A stretch of 64,000 nt of DNA from Roseitranquillus sediminis (GTDB lineage: Bacteria; Pseudomonadota; Alphaproteobacteria; Rhodobacterales; Rhodobacteraceae): contig NZ_JAFFOB010000015.1 in the NCBI RefSeq assembly GCF_016918935.1, forward strand, positions 248,001 through 312,000, given 5' to 3'. This document shows, in pieces, positions 8,624 to 18,086 of the stretch (position 1 is the stretch's first letter; each line of letters starts with the position of its first letter). The position numbers were made by a program, and so were the translations under genes. Under the pieces are notes generated by a model. It was not told where the DNA came from. It did no database searches and saw nothing but the letters and a program-made list of their open reading frames with translations.

Positions 8624-10253
8624 GACGCTTCTCGAAGTGCGCGACCTGAGCGTCGAGTTCAGGTCGAGCCGCGGCATCACGAGAGCCGTGCAGAACGTGA
8701 GCTGGTCGGTGGCACCGGGCGAGACGCTGGCGATCCTCGGCGAAAGTGGCTCGGGCAAGTCGGTGAGCGCCAACGCGGTCATGGGCCTGATCGACAGCCC
8801 GCCGGGCCACATCACCTCGGGCACGGCGATGTATGGCGGGCGGGACCTCCTGCAGCTGTCGGGCGCTCAGCGACGCGGCATCAACGGCAAGTCCATCTCG
8901 ATGATCTTCCAAGACCCGCTGGCGCATCTCAACCCGGTCTACCCGGTCGGGTGGCAAATCGAGGAGACGCTGCGGATCCACGGTGTCAGCTCGGGCGAGG
9001 CGCGGAAGCGGGCCCTCGAACTGCTCGAGCAGGTCAAGCTGCCCAACGCGCGGCAGCGACTTGGCGACTATCCGCACCAGTTCTCGGGCGGGCAGCGACA
9101 GCGCATCATGATCGCGATGGCAGTGGCGCTGCGCCCAGACCTGCTGATCGCCGACGAGCCGACGACCGCGCTAGACGTGACGGTACAGGCGCGCATCCTG
9201 GACCTGCTGAAGGAGCTGCAGCGCGAGAGCGGCATGGGCATGGTGCTGATCACCCATGACCTCGGCGTCGTCGCGCAGGTCGCCGACCGCGTGGTCGTGA
9301 TGAAGGACGGGCAGGTCGTCGAAGGCGGCGCGGTGGGCGACGTCTTCCGAAGGCCTGCGCATCCCTACACGCGAAAGCTGTTGTCCGCGGTACCGGGACA
9401 GGAGCCGTTCCGGCACGTCGAGCAGAAGCCTGAGGTGCTGGTGGAGGCGAAGGGGCTGGTCAAGGAGTACCTGCTGGCCTCGAACCCCTTCAAGGTGGGC
9501 GCGACGCCCACCACCCGCGCGCTCGATGATGTCAGCTTCAAGCTGCACGCGGGCGAGACGCTTGGGATCGTGGGCGAATCCGGTTCGGGCAAGACGACGC
9601 TGGCGCGGACCCTCCTGCGCCTGACGCAGCCGACCGCAGGAGAGATTGCCTACAAGGGAACGAATGTCTTCTCGCTCCGGGGGCGGGCGCTTCGCGAGTT
9701 CCGGCGCAAGCTGCAGGTGGTGTTTCAGGACCCGACGGCATCGCTCAACCCGCGCATGAGCATTCATGAGATCGTCTCAGAACCGTGGGCAATTCACGCC
9801 GGTGTGCTGCCGCGGGCAGAGTGGCGTGCCGGGGTGGAAGACCTGCTGGTGCAGGTCGGTCTCAAGCCGGAACACGCCGACAGGTACCCACACCAGTTCT
9901 CGGGCGGGCAGCGGCAGCGTATCGCCATCGCGCGCGCTCTGGCGCTGCAGCCGGAGATCATCCTCTGCGACGAGGCGGTATCGGCGCTCGACGTGTCGGT
10001 CCAGGCGCAGGTGATTGCGCTGCTGAAAGAGCTGCAGAAGAAGCACGGGCTCGCATACATCTTCATCGCGCACGACCTGCCGCTGGTCCGCGACTTCGCC
10101 GACCGTGTGCTGGTAATGTGCAAAGGCAAGCTCGTCGAAGAGGGCACGACCGAGGAGATTTTCGCTCGGCCGAAGGACCCTTACACGGTCGAATTGATCA
10201 ACGCGAGCCCGCATCCCGACCCGGAAAGACTCGACAGGCACGAGATCGCATGA
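8616..10253 (+). CDS. ABC importer ATPase, DppD-DppF fusion
   Basis: A 545-residue protein with two complete ATPase domains in tandem. The first has Walker A GESGSGKS near residue 42, signature FSGGQRQR and Walker B LLIADEPT; the second has Walker [10 protein letters not shown] near residue 330, signature FSGGQRQR and Walker B IILCDEAV. Each half ends in the oligopeptide-transporter C-terminal region ([15 protein letters not shown] and [13 protein letters not shown]). Dpp/Opp systems usually have two separate ATPases, while fused forms are common in alphaproteobacteria. It starts at ATG after GGGAGG and ends overlapping the next gene as ATGATGA. Confidence 0.93.
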   Translation: MSETLLEVRDLSVEFRSSRGITRAVQNVSWSVAPGETLAILGESGSGKSVSANAVMGLIDSPPGHITSGTAMYGGRDLLQLSGAQRRGINGKSISMIFQDPLAHLNPVYPVGWQIEETLRIHGVSSGEARKRALELLEQVKLPNARQRLGDYPHQFSGGQRQRIMIAMAVALRPDLLIADEPTTALDVTVQARILDLLKELQRESGMGMVLITHDLGVVAQVADRVVVMKDGQVVEGGAVGDVFRRPAHPYTRKLLSAVPGQEPFRHVEQKPEVLVEAKGLVKEYLLASNPFKVGATPTTRALDDVSFKLHAGETLGIVGESGSGKTTLARTLLRLTQPTAGEIAYKGTNVFSLRGRALREFRRKLQVVFQDPTASLNPRMSIHEIVSEPWAIHAGVLPRAEWRAGVEDLLVQVGLKPEHADRYPHQFSGGQRQRIAIARALALQPEIILCDEAVSALDVSVQAQVIALLKELQKKHGLAYIFIAHDLPLVRDFADRVLVMCKGKLVEEGTTEEIFARPKDPYTVELINASPHPDPERLDRHEIA

Positions 10254-10996
10254 TGGACATGAGACGGATAGAGAGTGCGGCTGCGACGATCCGCAACGCG
10301 CGTCTGGTAGGGCGGATTCCGGATCTTCCCGTTGAACTCGTTCCGCAGGACGAGGCAAACGCCTACGCGATCCAGGATGCCCTGCTGCCGGAGGCGGAGA
10401 TCGCGGGCTGGAAGGTCGCGCCGGCCAATGCCGCCAAGGGTCACCGATGCGCGCCCATCTCGTCGCGAGCTCTCATCGCTCCCGGAGGCGCGCTGTCGCA
10501 AGATGCCGCCGCGCCGGAGGTCGAGGGCGAGGTGGCCGTCGTCATCGGCAGGAACTTGGCGGCCGGAGCCGGACGCGACGAGCTGCTGGACGCGATTTCC
10601 GGGGCGTGCCTCGCCATTGAGGTGCTCGACTCCTGCTTCACCGACCGCAAGCGCATCGATCCGCTGAGTGCACTGGCGGATTGCCAGAGCAACGCCGGTC
10701 TGGTCATTGGCCAACTCCGGGAGGAGTGGCAGACGCTCGATCTCGCGGTCGTGCGACCGCGCTTCGTGACGTCGGCGGGCGAGACGTTCGAGCCGGCGAA
10801 GCCAATGGCCTCGATGACGGCAGTCCTGGAGGCCGTGCTCTGGCTGGCGCATCACGCGGGCGAGCGTGGCCGGTCACTCAGGCAGGGACAGGTTGTGATT
10901 ACCGGCGCCCGGGTCGGCCCCATGCCGATCCTGCGCGGCCAGACCTTCCGACTTGAGGCAGACGGGTTCGACAGCGTCGCGATCCGGCACGAGTAA
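10250..10996 (+). CDS. FAH-family 2-keto-4-pentenoate hydratase-like protein
   Basis: A 248-residue member of the fumarylacetoacetase/hydratase family. The form with an early AYAIQDAL, then GWKVAPANAAKG and the metal-binding core EGEVAVVIGRNL, is that of MhpD-type hydratases and 4-oxalocrotonate decarboxylases, not of full fumarylacetoacetases. It starts at one of three close ATGs overlapping the ATPase stop, so it is co-transcribed with the importer. It probably hydrates or cleaves a 2-keto acid produced from the imported compound. The exact reaction cannot be read from the sequence. Confidence 0.82.
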   Translation: MMDMRRIESAAATIRNARLVGRIPDLPVELVPQDEANAYAIQDALLPEAEIAGWKVAPANAAKGHRCAPISSRALIAPGGALSQDAAAPEVEGEVAVVIGRNLAAGAGRDELLDAISGACLAIEVLDSCFTDRKRIDPLSALADCQSNAGLVIGQLREEWQTLDLAVVRPRFVTSAGETFEPAKPMASMTAVLEAVLWLAHHAGERGRSLRQGQVVITGARVGPMPILRGQTFRLEADGFDSVAIRHE

Positions 10997-11022
10997 ACCA
11001 AAGCATCTTGAGAGGTAAGAAC

Positions 11023-11694
11023 ATGATCGGAATGAGGATCCTCGGCGTCCCGACGCGGCCGTCGCCCGAAATGGTCGCGCAGTTTGCGGACCTGCCCGTC
11101 GCCAACATCAGCGACGTCATGGCGCGGCTGGAGGCAGGCGGCCCCCGGATCCGGCCGATGCATTCGGGCGGTGTCCTCTGCGGCCCCGCCTTCACAGTAA
11201 AGACCCGTCCAGGCGACAACCTGTTGATCCATCACGCGCTCGACGTGGCGTCGCCCGGCGATGTCATCGTCGTGGACGGCGGTGGCGATCTCACCAATTC
11301 GCTGATGGGAGAGATGATGCTGGCATATGCCGAGAAGCGCGGCCTGGGCGGCGTGGTCCTCAACGGCGCGATCCGTGACCACGGGTATGTCAGAAGCCAC
11401 GCCTTCCCCGTCTTCGCCGCCGGCGTCACCCACCGCGGCCCCTACAAGCACGGTCCGGGCGAGATCAACGTCCCGATCGCGCTCGACGGAATGTCAGTCG
11501 CGCCCGGTGACATCATCGTGGGGGACGATGACGGCGTGGTCTGCGTGCCGCTGGGCGAGGCGCCTGCCGTTTATGCGGCAGCGAAGAAGAAGCACGAGGC
11601 AGAAACGGCGCAGATGGAGGCGATCCTGGCCGGCTCCAACGACCGGAGCTGGGTTCAGAAGGCGATGGAGAAGCTGCTGAGCGGTGCCGGCTGA
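11023..11694 (+). CDS. RraA-family aldolase/demethylmenaquinone-methyltransferase-like protein
   Basis: A 223-residue RraA-like protein. The motifs VANISDVMARLE near the N-terminus, ALDVASPGDVIVVDGGGD in the middle, GGVVLNGAIRD and VAPGDIIVGDDDGVV match the family. Members of this length in catabolic operons are 4-hydroxy-4-methyl-2-oxoglutarate or 4-carboxy-4-hydroxy-2-oxoadipate aldolases, which release pyruvate; this fits the hydratase just upstream. The start is the ATG 7 bases after AGAGGT. Last gene of the first importer operon. Confidence 0.8.
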   Translation: MIGMRILGVPTRPSPEMVAQFADLPVANISDVMARLEAGGPRIRPMHSGGVLCGPAFTVKTRPGDNLLIHHALDVASPGDVIVVDGGGDLTNSLMGEMMLAYAEKRGLGGVVLNGAIRDHGYVRSHAFPVFAAGVTHRGPYKHGPGEINVPIALDGMSVAPGDIIVGDDDGVVCVPLGEAPAVYAAAKKKHEAETAQMEAILAGSNDRSWVQKAMEKLLSGAG

Positions 11695-12183
11695 ACCATA
11701 AGGAGCTCTCGCCGCGGCGCTGCTTTCGGCGGCCGGACCTTGGCTCGGGCGAGGTCGATACAAGCGCGTACCTCGCGCCGACGCCCAGACGCGAGTCCGG
11801 AAGCCCTCGCCTTGTCGCCGGCGGAGGGCTCCCGTCGCGTGGGCGTCGCGTGGACTAGGTCTATGCCGAGCCGCAAACCGGGGTCTGGCCGTCGCTAGTG
11901 CTCCGCCTCGCGGTGCTCTTTCAGCAGGCCGCCCTCGACGTCCACGCCAAGACAGTTGCGCCTTCGCAGCCGGCTTCTGCTGCGTTGTCCACCGCAACCC
12001 GCTACAGCAAGAACAACAGAAGGAAGATCCAACAGTTCCCTTGACAGGGACCGGGAAGGGGTGCGACGGATTGATAGCCCGCCAAATAAGCAATTCGCAC
12101 CGCGAATAATAGGCTTCTCTAGCCTGACCCGCGGTGACGTCATCAAGGCAATCCGGCCGGGCGTATGCGAAGTGGGAGGATCA
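11695..12183. other. 490-base intergenic region with hairpin and operator
   Basis: No convincing gene is seen. Near the aldolase end there is an imperfect GC-rich hairpin, AGCCCTC at 11802-11808 against GAGGGCT at 11824-11830, with further pairing inside, which may end the first operon. Farther on there is a TTGACA at 12041-12046 and the palindrome at 12093-12107. A short minus-strand frame ending at 11895 could be a relic, but nothing in it is recognisable. Confidence 0.5.
12093..12107. promoter_or_regulatory. candidate IclR-type operator ATTCGC-ACC-GCGAAT
   Basis: A perfect 15-bp palindrome 76 bases before the second binding-protein gene. Near-copies with the same three-base centre lie at 18553, 25959 and 29547, each before a gene of the same catabolic block. 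This is the best match and defines the consensus. The link to the IclR protein at 26000 is inferred from the copy before that gene. Confidence 0.62.
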
Positions 12184-13755
12184 ATGAAACAAGTATGGCT
12201 TGCTTCGGTCATTGCCGGAGCTTCCGCGCTGATGCAGCCGGCAGCTGCCGACGCGCAGGAGCTGACGGTCGGTGTCGCAGGGGAGATGACGGCGCTCGAC
12301 CCGCTGTTCCAGAACGTCAGCACGAACAGTCAGCTGCACATGATGATGTTCGAGCCCCTGGTCGGCCGTGATCACCAGGCGCAGACCTTTCCGCTGCTCG
12401 CCGAGAGCTGGGAACTCGTCGACGATACCACCTGGGAATTCAAGTTGCGGCCAGGTGTCACCTTCCACAACGGCGAAGAGCTGACGTCCGAGGACGTGGT
12501 CTTCACCATCGAACGGATTCCGACGATCGAAGGAAGCCCGGGACCCTACACCACCTACATCTCGTCCATTGCGGACGTCGAGGCGGTGGACCCGCAGACC
12601 GTGCGCTTCACAACCCACGCGCCGAACCCGGTGCTGCCGCTCGACCTTTCCGCGATCTTCATCGTCAATCAGGACGCGACCGAGGGTGCGACGCAGGCGG
12701 ACTTCGCTTCGGGTGAAGCGATGGTCGGCACCGGCCCCTACAAGTTCGAGTCTCACCTGCCGCGCGAGGCGCTGACCGTGTCGCGGTACGAGGACTACTG
12801 GGGAGAGCCCGGCGAATGGGAGAGGATCAACGTACGGATGCTGACCAACGACGCGGCGCGCGTCGCGGCGCTGCTCGCCGGCGAGGTCGATCTGATCGAC
12901 CAGGTTCCACCGAGCAACATCCCCCGCATCGAGCAGCAGGAAGAGCTGAAGGTGGCGCGCTTCCCGGCGCTCAGGTCGATCTTCCTGGCGCTCGACCAGA
13001 CCGGTGACGGGCCGTTCGCGTTCGACAACGAGGGCAACGAGTTGCCTGACGACGTGTTCCAGGACCGTCGCGTCCGCGAGGCGCTGTCGATCGCCATCGA
13101 CCGCTCCGCGATCGTCGATCGCGTGCTTGAAGGCGCCGCCTTCGCCTCCGGGCAGTTCATGCCCGAAGGGGCGCCGGGATACGTCGCCGACATCGAGCCG
13201 CCGGCCTATGATCCTGAGCGCGCCAAGGAGCTTCTGGCCGAGGCAGGGTATCCCGAAGGGTTTAAGCTGACGATCCACGGACCGAACTCGCACTATCCGG
13301 GCGACGTCGGGATCATCCAGGCGGTGGCGCAGTACTGGAACCGCATCGGCGTCGAGACCGAGGTCGTGGTTCAGCCCTTCGCGGGCTTCCTCGGCCGCGC
13401 TGCCAACCAGGAATTCTCGTCCTGGCTCGCCTCGTGGGGTTCGTCGACCGGAGAGGCCGGTAACACACTCAGGTCGCTCGTCCAGACCTATGACGAGGAG
13501 GCCGGTGTCGGCGCCGCCAACCGGCATCGATACTCCAACCCCGAGCTCGATGCGAAGATCGAGCTGGTCAGCACGACCATGGGCGAGGAGGAGCGGCTCC
13601 AGCACATGGAAGACGCGATTCGGCTCGCGTTCGAACAGGTCGCGGTGATCCCGATCCTGGTGCTGCAGAACGTCTGGGCGATGCGCTCCGACCTCGAGGT
13701 CGAGGGTCGCATCGACGCTCGCGTCTACCCGCATGATGTGCGCTCGACCGATTGA
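12184..13755 (+). CDS. ABC importer substrate-binding protein, SBP_bac_5 family (second system)
   Basis: A 523-residue solute-binding protein with a signal peptide of about 24 residues ending in AAADAQ. Family motifs are PLLAESWELVDDTTWEFKLR and VTFHNGEELTSEDVVFTIER, and the middle holds VGTGPYKFE. The start is the ATG after GGGAGG. No permease or ATPase follows; instead catabolic genes do. A permease/ATPase set without a binding protein lies at 32091-35984, and both transcription units carry the same palindrome, so the two probably form one importer. The ligand is unknown. Confidence 0.88.
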   Translation: MKQVWLASVIAGASALMQPAAADAQELTVGVAGEMTALDPLFQNVSTNSQLHMMMFEPLVGRDHQAQTFPLLAESWELVDDTTWEFKLRPGVTFHNGEELTSEDVVFTIERIPTIEGSPGPYTTYISSIADVEAVDPQTVRFTTHAPNPVLPLDLSAIFIVNQDATEGATQADFASGEAMVGTGPYKFESHLPREALTVSRYEDYWGEPGEWERINVRMLTNDAARVAALLAGEVDLIDQVPPSNIPRIEQQEELKVARFPALRSIFLALDQTGDGPFAFDNEGNELPDDVFQDRRVREALSIAIDRSAIVDRVLEGAAFASGQFMPEGAPGYVADIEPPAYDPERAKELLAEAGYPEGFKLTIHGPNSHYPGDVGIIQAVAQYWNRIGVETEVVVQPFAGFLGRAANQEFSSWLASWGSSTGEAGNTLRSLVQTYDEEAGVGAANRHRYSNPELDAKIELVSTTMGEEERLQHMEDAIRLAFEQVAVIPILVLQNVWAMRSDLEVEGRIDARVYPHDVRSTD

Positions 13756-13765
13756 CCGAGACGAC

Positions 13766-13794
13766 GGGGCGCGGCCGTTCCCGAGCCGCGTCCC
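13766..13794 (+). other. intercistronic stem-loop after the second binding-protein gene
   Basis: GGGGCGCGGC pairs with GCCGCGTCCC (one G-T pair) around a nine-base loop, 10 bases after the stop. No T-run follows directly. Its position matches the stem-loop after the first binding-protein gene at 6716. Confidence 0.55.
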
Positions 13795-13826
13795 TTCCCT
13801 GCACACCTACGGACGCTGACCCCGAG

Positions 13827-15026
13827 ATGACCAACCCGCTCTTGTTCCAGACCTGGGCTCTGAAGGGGGTCGCAGCACGCAACCGGATCGTTGTTTCACC
13901 AATGTGCCAGTACAAGTCGGTCGATGGCTCGCCGACCGATTGGCACTTAGTGAACCTCGGTAGGTACGCCATCGGCGGCGCCGGTGTCGTCTTCTACGAG
14001 GAGACGGCGGTCGAGGCGCGCGGGCGCAAGACCCCGCACTGCGCCGGGCTCTTCGACGACGCCCAGGTGCCGCTCTATCGCCGGATCGCGGGTTTCTTGA
14101 AGTCGCTCGGCTCCGTCCCGGCGATGCAGCTGGGTCACTCCGGCAGCCGCGGCTCGGAGATGGGTCCGATGCAGGGCCGCGCATCGCTCGAGCAGGACGG
14201 CGGCGAGGCCTGGCAGGCGATCTCGGCGAGCGACATCCCGGTGCGAGCGGGCGCACCGGCGCCTCGGGCAATGACGCGGTCGGAGATCCGAGACGTCGTC
14301 GACGCGTTCGCCAGTGCCACGCGCCGCAGCCGTGAGGCCGGCTTCGAGATCATGGAGATCCACGGCGCGCACGGCTATCTGATCCATCAATTCCTCTCGC
14401 CGGTGGTCAACCGCAGGACCGACGCCTACGGCGGAAGTCTCAGCAACCGGATGCGGTTCGCACTGGAGGTTACGGAGGCGGTCCGGGCGGAGTGGCCTGA
14501 CGACAAGCCGCTTTTCTATCGCGCCTCCTGCGTCGACGGTAAGGGTGGGATCTGGAACCTCGACGACACCGTCGCGCTGGCGCGTGAGGTCGCGCGCCTC
14601 GGTGTGGATCTCTTCGACTGCTCCTCCGGCGGGATCACGGGAACGTCGGACATGCCGCTCGTGGCACGGGTACCGGGCTACCACCTGCCGTTCGGGCGCC
14701 GCATCAAGGAGGAAACAGGCCTGCCGACGATGGCGCCGGGCATGATCACCGAGCCTCTGCAGGCCGAGCGCGCACTGCAGGACGGGGCGATCGACCTCGT
14801 CGGCATGGCGCGGCAGCTGATGATGCATGCGGACTGGCCGGTGCATGCGGCCGAGGTACTGCAGATGGCAGATCCGCTCGAATGGCTGCCCGAGGACTTT
14901 GCCTTTCGGCTGAGAGGTCGGAAGGATCAGCGGGAGATGGCCTTCAACCGTGACCCGCAGCCGGTGAGCACCTGGTCCGCGCCCGAAATGGCCGCCAGCG
15001 GGCCGGCGCGAGCAGGGCACAGATGA
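13827..15026 (+). CDS. NADH:flavin oxidoreductase, YqjM-like old yellow enzyme
   Basis: A 399-residue FMN ene-reductase. The YqjM/XenA subgroup is shown by VSPMCQYKSVDGSPTDWHLV, where the Cys tunes the flavin, and by the substrate-binding pair in EIHGAHGYLIHQFLSPVVN, then RTDAYGGSLSNRMRF. The barrel closes with DLVGMARQLM. It runs slightly longer than YqjM. Such enzymes reduce activated carbon-carbon double bonds with NAD(P)H. The start at 13827 is chosen because the upstream in-frame TTG would include the stem-loop. The last four bases overlap the next gene as ATGATGG. Confidence 0.9.
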   Translation: MTNPLLFQTWALKGVAARNRIVVSPMCQYKSVDGSPTDWHLVNLGRYAIGGAGVVFYEETAVEARGRKTPHCAGLFDDAQVPLYRRIAGFLKSLGSVPAMQLGHSGSRGSEMGPMQGRASLEQDGGEAWQAISASDIPVRAGAPAPRAMTRSEIRDVVDAFASATRRSREAGFEIMEIHGAHGYLIHQFLSPVVNRRTDAYGGSLSNRMRFALEVTEAVRAEWPDDKPLFYRASCVDGKGGIWNLDDTVALAREVARLGVDLFDCSSGGITGTSDMPLVARVPGYHLPFGRRIKEETGLPTMAPGMITEPLQAERALQDGAIDLVGMARQLMMHADWPVHAAEVLQMADPLEWLPEDFAFRLRGRKDQREMAFNRDPQPVSTWSAPEMAASGPARAGHR

Positions 15027-16150
15027 TGGCGGATGCAAGAGAGGATTTCTCCCTCCGCCCTGCGCCGGCGATCCCGCTGGACTATCCGTGCGCGGCTCCT
15101 GAACCCGGACAGATGACCGAGGTCGCACCGGAACTTTTCTGGGCGCGGCTGCCGCTGCCCTACGCGGGCGGCCATGTGAACGTCTGGCTGATTGACGAAG
15201 GGGAGACCTGGACCGTCGTCGATTGCGGCCTTGGCGGGAACGACACGCGCGCGCACTGGCAGTCGCTCCTCGACGGACCGATGGGCGGGCGCTCGGTGCG
15301 CCTGCTGATAGGGACCCATGGGCACAGCGACCATGTCGGATTTGCCGGTCCGTTTTGCGAAATGACGGGCGCAGCCTTCGCCCTGCCGAGGGCGGAGTGG
15401 TTCCTGGCCGTCGCGCGGAAGGCGGAAACGGCGGAGTCGTTGCTCTCGGCAGCGTTGAACTTCTACGTGCACAATGGCTGGCCCGAGGACGAGTGCCGAA
15501 AGGCGCTCGAGCGGCGCGCGAAATCGTTCGGCAGGTATGGGCCGCTGCCCGCAAGCTTTCGCCGGATCGCGGACGGGCAGACGCTGGTGTTGGGGGGGCT
15601 TCGCTGGTCAGTCACGACCTCCGAGGGTCATTCGCTCGAGCACGCGATGTTGCTCGCATCGGACGAGTCGCTCCTCATTGCTGGTGACGAACTCATGCCG
15701 GTCGCCTCGCCGCCAATCGGCGTCCAGATGTACGAGCCCGAAGCGAATCCGCTGGCGGAATATTTCGACCGGCTGGCGCGGCTCGAAGCGGTGAAAGAAG
15801 AGGTACTGGTGCTGCCGTCGCACGGCTCACCATATCGCGGGCTACGACGGCGGATCGAGCAGATCCGGGGCCATTTCGCCAAACGGCTGGCGCAGACGCT
15901 GGAGGCGGCCCGGCAACCCGCTACGGCCTACGAGATCTGCCGGACGGTGTTCCGCAATTCGGTGGCCCGCGGGAACATGACGATCGCGTTCGGGCAGACT
16001 TTGTCGCTCGTCAACCTGCTGCTGGCACGAGGGGCTCTGATCGGCGAGGCGCCGGGCGACGGCGGGCCGATGCGCTATCTGGCCGCCACGCCGGCGGCGA
16101 AGCTGGACGAGTTGACAGTCGCCGGTTGCGCCTGCCCGGAGGAGCGGTAG
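15023..16150 (+). CDS. MBL-fold metallo-hydrolase (glyoxalase II-like)
   Basis: A 375-residue metallo-beta-lactamase-fold protein. The metal motif is THGHSDHVG near residue 100; later ligands are likely the His of EGHSLEHAML, the Asp of LIAGDELMP and the His of LPSHGSPYRG. A C-terminal helical domain of about 100 residues follows, as in hydrolases that act on thioesters or lactones. It is coupled to the flavin reductase by a four-base overlap. Its likely role is hydrolysis of an ester, lactone or thioester in the same pathway; the substrate is unknown. Confidence 0.82.
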   Translation: MMADAREDFSLRPAPAIPLDYPCAAPEPGQMTEVAPELFWARLPLPYAGGHVNVWLIDEGETWTVVDCGLGGNDTRAHWQSLLDGPMGGRSVRLLIGTHGHSDHVGFAGPFCEMTGAAFALPRAEWFLAVARKAETAESLLSAALNFYVHNGWPEDECRKALERRAKSFGRYGPLPASFRRIADGQTLVLGGLRWSVTTSEGHSLEHAMLLASDESLLIAGDELMPVASPPIGVQMYEPEANPLAEYFDRLARLEAVKEEVLVLPSHGSPYRGLRRRIEQIRGHFAKRLAQTLEAARQPATAYEICRTVFRNSVARGNMTIAFGQTLSLVNLLLARGALIGEAPGDGGPMRYLAATPAAKLDELTVAGCACPEER

Positions 16151-16184
16151 GTCGGGCCGCAGCAAGTATCGACAGGAGACAAAG

Positions 16185-16877
16185 ATGAAGCTCACATTCC
16201 TCGGACATTCCGGGTTTCGCATCGAGATCGGCGACCAGATCCTCCTCGTGGACCCATGGATCAAGGGAAGCCCGGTCTTTCCCGAAGACCGGCGTGCGGA
16301 GGCGATCAACGGCGCGACACGCATTCTGATCAGCCACGGTCACGGCGACCACACCGGCAGCGCGCCCGACATCGCCAGGGAACTGGGCATACCGGTGGTC
16401 TGCAAGGCGGATCTCGCGAGCTGGTGGAAGTCGGCACACGGTCTGGAAACCGTCGGCTTCAACAACGGCGGCACCGTGAAGCTCGGCAATGTCAACGTCA
16501 CCATGGTTGCGGCGAGCCATTCCTCGTCAGCGCCGGGCGAGAATGGTCCTGTCTATGCCGGAGCCGAGGCCGGCTTCATGATCGAGCACGACGGGCGCAC
16601 GATCTACTTCTCCGGCGATACCGACGTGATGGCCGACATGGCGCTCTTCCAGGAGCTCCACGAGCCGGAGATCGGCATCCTCTGTGCCGGCGGCCACTTC
16701 ACCATGGACATGAAGCGGGCCGCCTTCGCCGCCAGGAAGTTCTTCAACTTCAAGACCGTGATCCCCTGCCACTACAAGACATTCCCACTTCTCGAGCAGT
16801 CGGCCGAGGCGCTGAAGCAGGGACTGCCGGGGGTCGACGTGATCGAGCCCGAGGTCCTTCGGCCAATCGAGCTGTAA
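16185..16877 (+). CDS. UPF0173-type metal-dependent hydrolase (MBL fold)
   Basis: A compact 230-residue MBL-fold hydrolase. The family start MKLTFLGHSGF is textbook UPF0173/YtkL type, with metal ligands in SHGHGDHTG, the His of AASHSS, the Asp of IYFSGDTDVM and a final His in PCHYKTF. It lies 34 bases after another MBL-fold gene of quite different length and C-terminus, so the pair is not a simple duplication. Enzyme activity unknown; family members are cytoplasmic phosphodiesterase- or lactonase-like proteins. Confidence 0.85.
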   Translation: MKLTFLGHSGFRIEIGDQILLVDPWIKGSPVFPEDRRAEAINGATRILISHGHGDHTGSAPDIARELGIPVVCKADLASWWKSAHGLETVGFNNGGTVKLGNVNVTMVAASHSSSAPGENGPVYAGAEAGFMIEHDGRTIYFSGDTDVMADMALFQELHEPEIGILCAGGHFTMDMKRAAFAARKFFNFKTVIPCHYKTFPLLEQSAEALKQGLPGVDVIEPEVLRPIEL

Positions 16878-16886
16878 CGCTGCGGG

Positions 16887-16906
16887 CCGGCCCCTCCGCG
16901 GGCCGG
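16887..16906 (+). other. intergenic GC-rich hairpin
   Basis: CCGGCCC pairs perfectly with GGGCCGG around a six-base loop, ten bases after the hydrolase stop. No T-run follows, so it may be an attenuator or a message-stability element and not a full terminator. Confidence 0.4.
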
Positions 16907-16960
16907 TCTGCCAACGGTGGCGAAGGCGCGTTGCGCATTGTCCAGTGCAGGAGAGGGAAC

Positions 16961-17488
16961 ATGAGTCACGTGACCGATGAGGTTAAAGGCTACATCGGGG
17001 TCGAAACCGATGTTGGCAGGTGCTGGGACGTGGTCGAGCGCGGCGCCGTGCGGCGCTTCGCTCAGGCGATCATGGACCTTGATCCCGCCTTCATGAGCGA
17101 GGAGTACGCGGCGCAGACGCCTTACGGCAAGCCTGTGGCGCCGCCGCTCTTTCCGCTTATGCAGAACCGCCTGCCATACGATGGAACCGACGTCATCTCC
17201 GAGCGCGCCGACGACCCGGACTATGACGGAACGGGCGGCGCGGGTCCCTCTAGCAACCTCCCGCCGCTGCCGCTGGGCAACCTCGCTCTGCTCAACGGCG
17301 GCTCCGAAGTCGAACTCTTCCGCTACCTGCATCACGGCGAGGGACTTTCGTTCCGCCACCGCTACGCGGACATCTATGAGCGGGAGACCTCGAAGGGCCT
17401 GATGGTCTTCGTCATCACCGAAACCGACTACCTGGACGACGACGGCGGTCTCGTCGCCCGGGTCAAGCGCACGACGATCCGGAGGTAG
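16961..17488 (+). CDS. MaoC-like hydratase subunit (FAS1-like dehydratase domain)
   Basis: A 175-residue hot-dog-fold protein of the N-terminal FAS1-like MaoC type: YIGVETDVGRCWDVVERGAV, then RRFAQAIMDLDPAF, and the hot-dog helix PYGKPVAPPLFPL. This class lacks the catalytic Asp-His pair and acts as the binding half of a two-subunit enoyl-CoA hydratase; the catalytic half is the next gene, five bases away. Similar split hydratases work on bulky or branched enoyl-CoA esters such as steroid side chains or mesaconyl-CoA. Confidence 0.82.
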   Translation: MSHVTDEVKGYIGVETDVGRCWDVVERGAVRRFAQAIMDLDPAFMSEEYAAQTPYGKPVAPPLFPLMQNRLPYDGTDVISERADDPDYDGTGGAGPSSNLPPLPLGNLALLNGGSEVELFRYLHHGEGLSFRHRYADIYERETSKGLMVFVITETDYLDDDGGLVARVKRTTIRR

Positions 17489-17493
17489 AGGCG

Positions 17494-18042
17494 ATGAGGG
17501 ACAATGATGCGGCACGCGCCGATGCTCCGGCAGACCCCCGTCATTTCGAGGACGTTTCCCTTGGCGAGCGGCTCGGCGACCTGCAGAAGGGCCCGTTCAC
17601 GACGCCACACCTGATGCGGTGGTCGGCGGCGATCGAGAACTGGCACAAGATCCACTACGACCGCGACTTCACGCAGCAGCACGACAAGCTGCCGGACCTC
17701 CTGGTCAACGGGTCGCTGAAGCAGAATTTCCTGCTGCAGATCGTCAAGGACTGGGCCACCCCCCACGGTTGGCCCTGGAAGGTCAGCTTCCAGTTCCGAG
17801 CCATGGACGTCGTCGGCAGCACCCTCTTCGTCTGGGGCGCGGTCAAGCGGAAGATCCCGCTGAGGGACTTCGGGCTGGTCGAGCTCGAACTCGGCATCCG
17901 CAATCAGGAGGACAGGCAGTCCACTCCGGGCAAGGCCACGGTGGCGCTGCCCTATCGCGAGGGCGGACCGGTGCCCTATCCGTTCGTGCCACCCTCGGCG
18001 GACGAGCTGGCGGCGGGCGAGGCGCGGGCGGAAGGCGCCTGA
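17494..18042 (+). CDS. MaoC-like hydratase, partner subunit
   Basis: A 182-residue hot-dog-fold protein. The stretch [18 protein letters not shown] near residue 45 is the hydratase-2 active-site region; the expected catalytic pair falls in HKIHYD, with [11 protein letters not shown] following as the central helix. It is paired with the FAS1-like subunit immediately upstream, with only five bases between them and no hairpin. Together they should hydrate a 2-enoyl-CoA produced by the acyl-CoA dehydrogenases downstream. Confidence 0.8.
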   Translation: MRDNDAARADAPADPRHFEDVSLGERLGDLQKGPFTTPHLMRWSAAIENWHKIHYDRDFTQQHDKLPDLLVNGSLKQNFLLQIVKDWATPHGWPWKVSFQFRAMDVVGSTLFVWGAVKRKIPLRDFGLVELELGIRNQEDRQSTPGKATVALPYREGGPVPYPFVPPSADELAAGEARAEGA

Positions 18043-18086
18043 AACCTGCCGCGGCCGCCCTGCGCGCGCAGCCCGGCGGCCGCAGG

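Noticed and set aside
11895-11960. Possible gene relic ending in KEHREAEH on the minus strand
   Set aside because: Too short to support; the opposite strand reads equally protein-like and neither shows a known motif.
12181-13806. Long open frame on the minus strand, 541 codons, over the second binding-protein gene
   Set aside because: It is a shadow of the + strand gene: rich in Arg, Gly and His, no ribosome binding site and no motif, while the + strand has a full signal peptide and family motifs.
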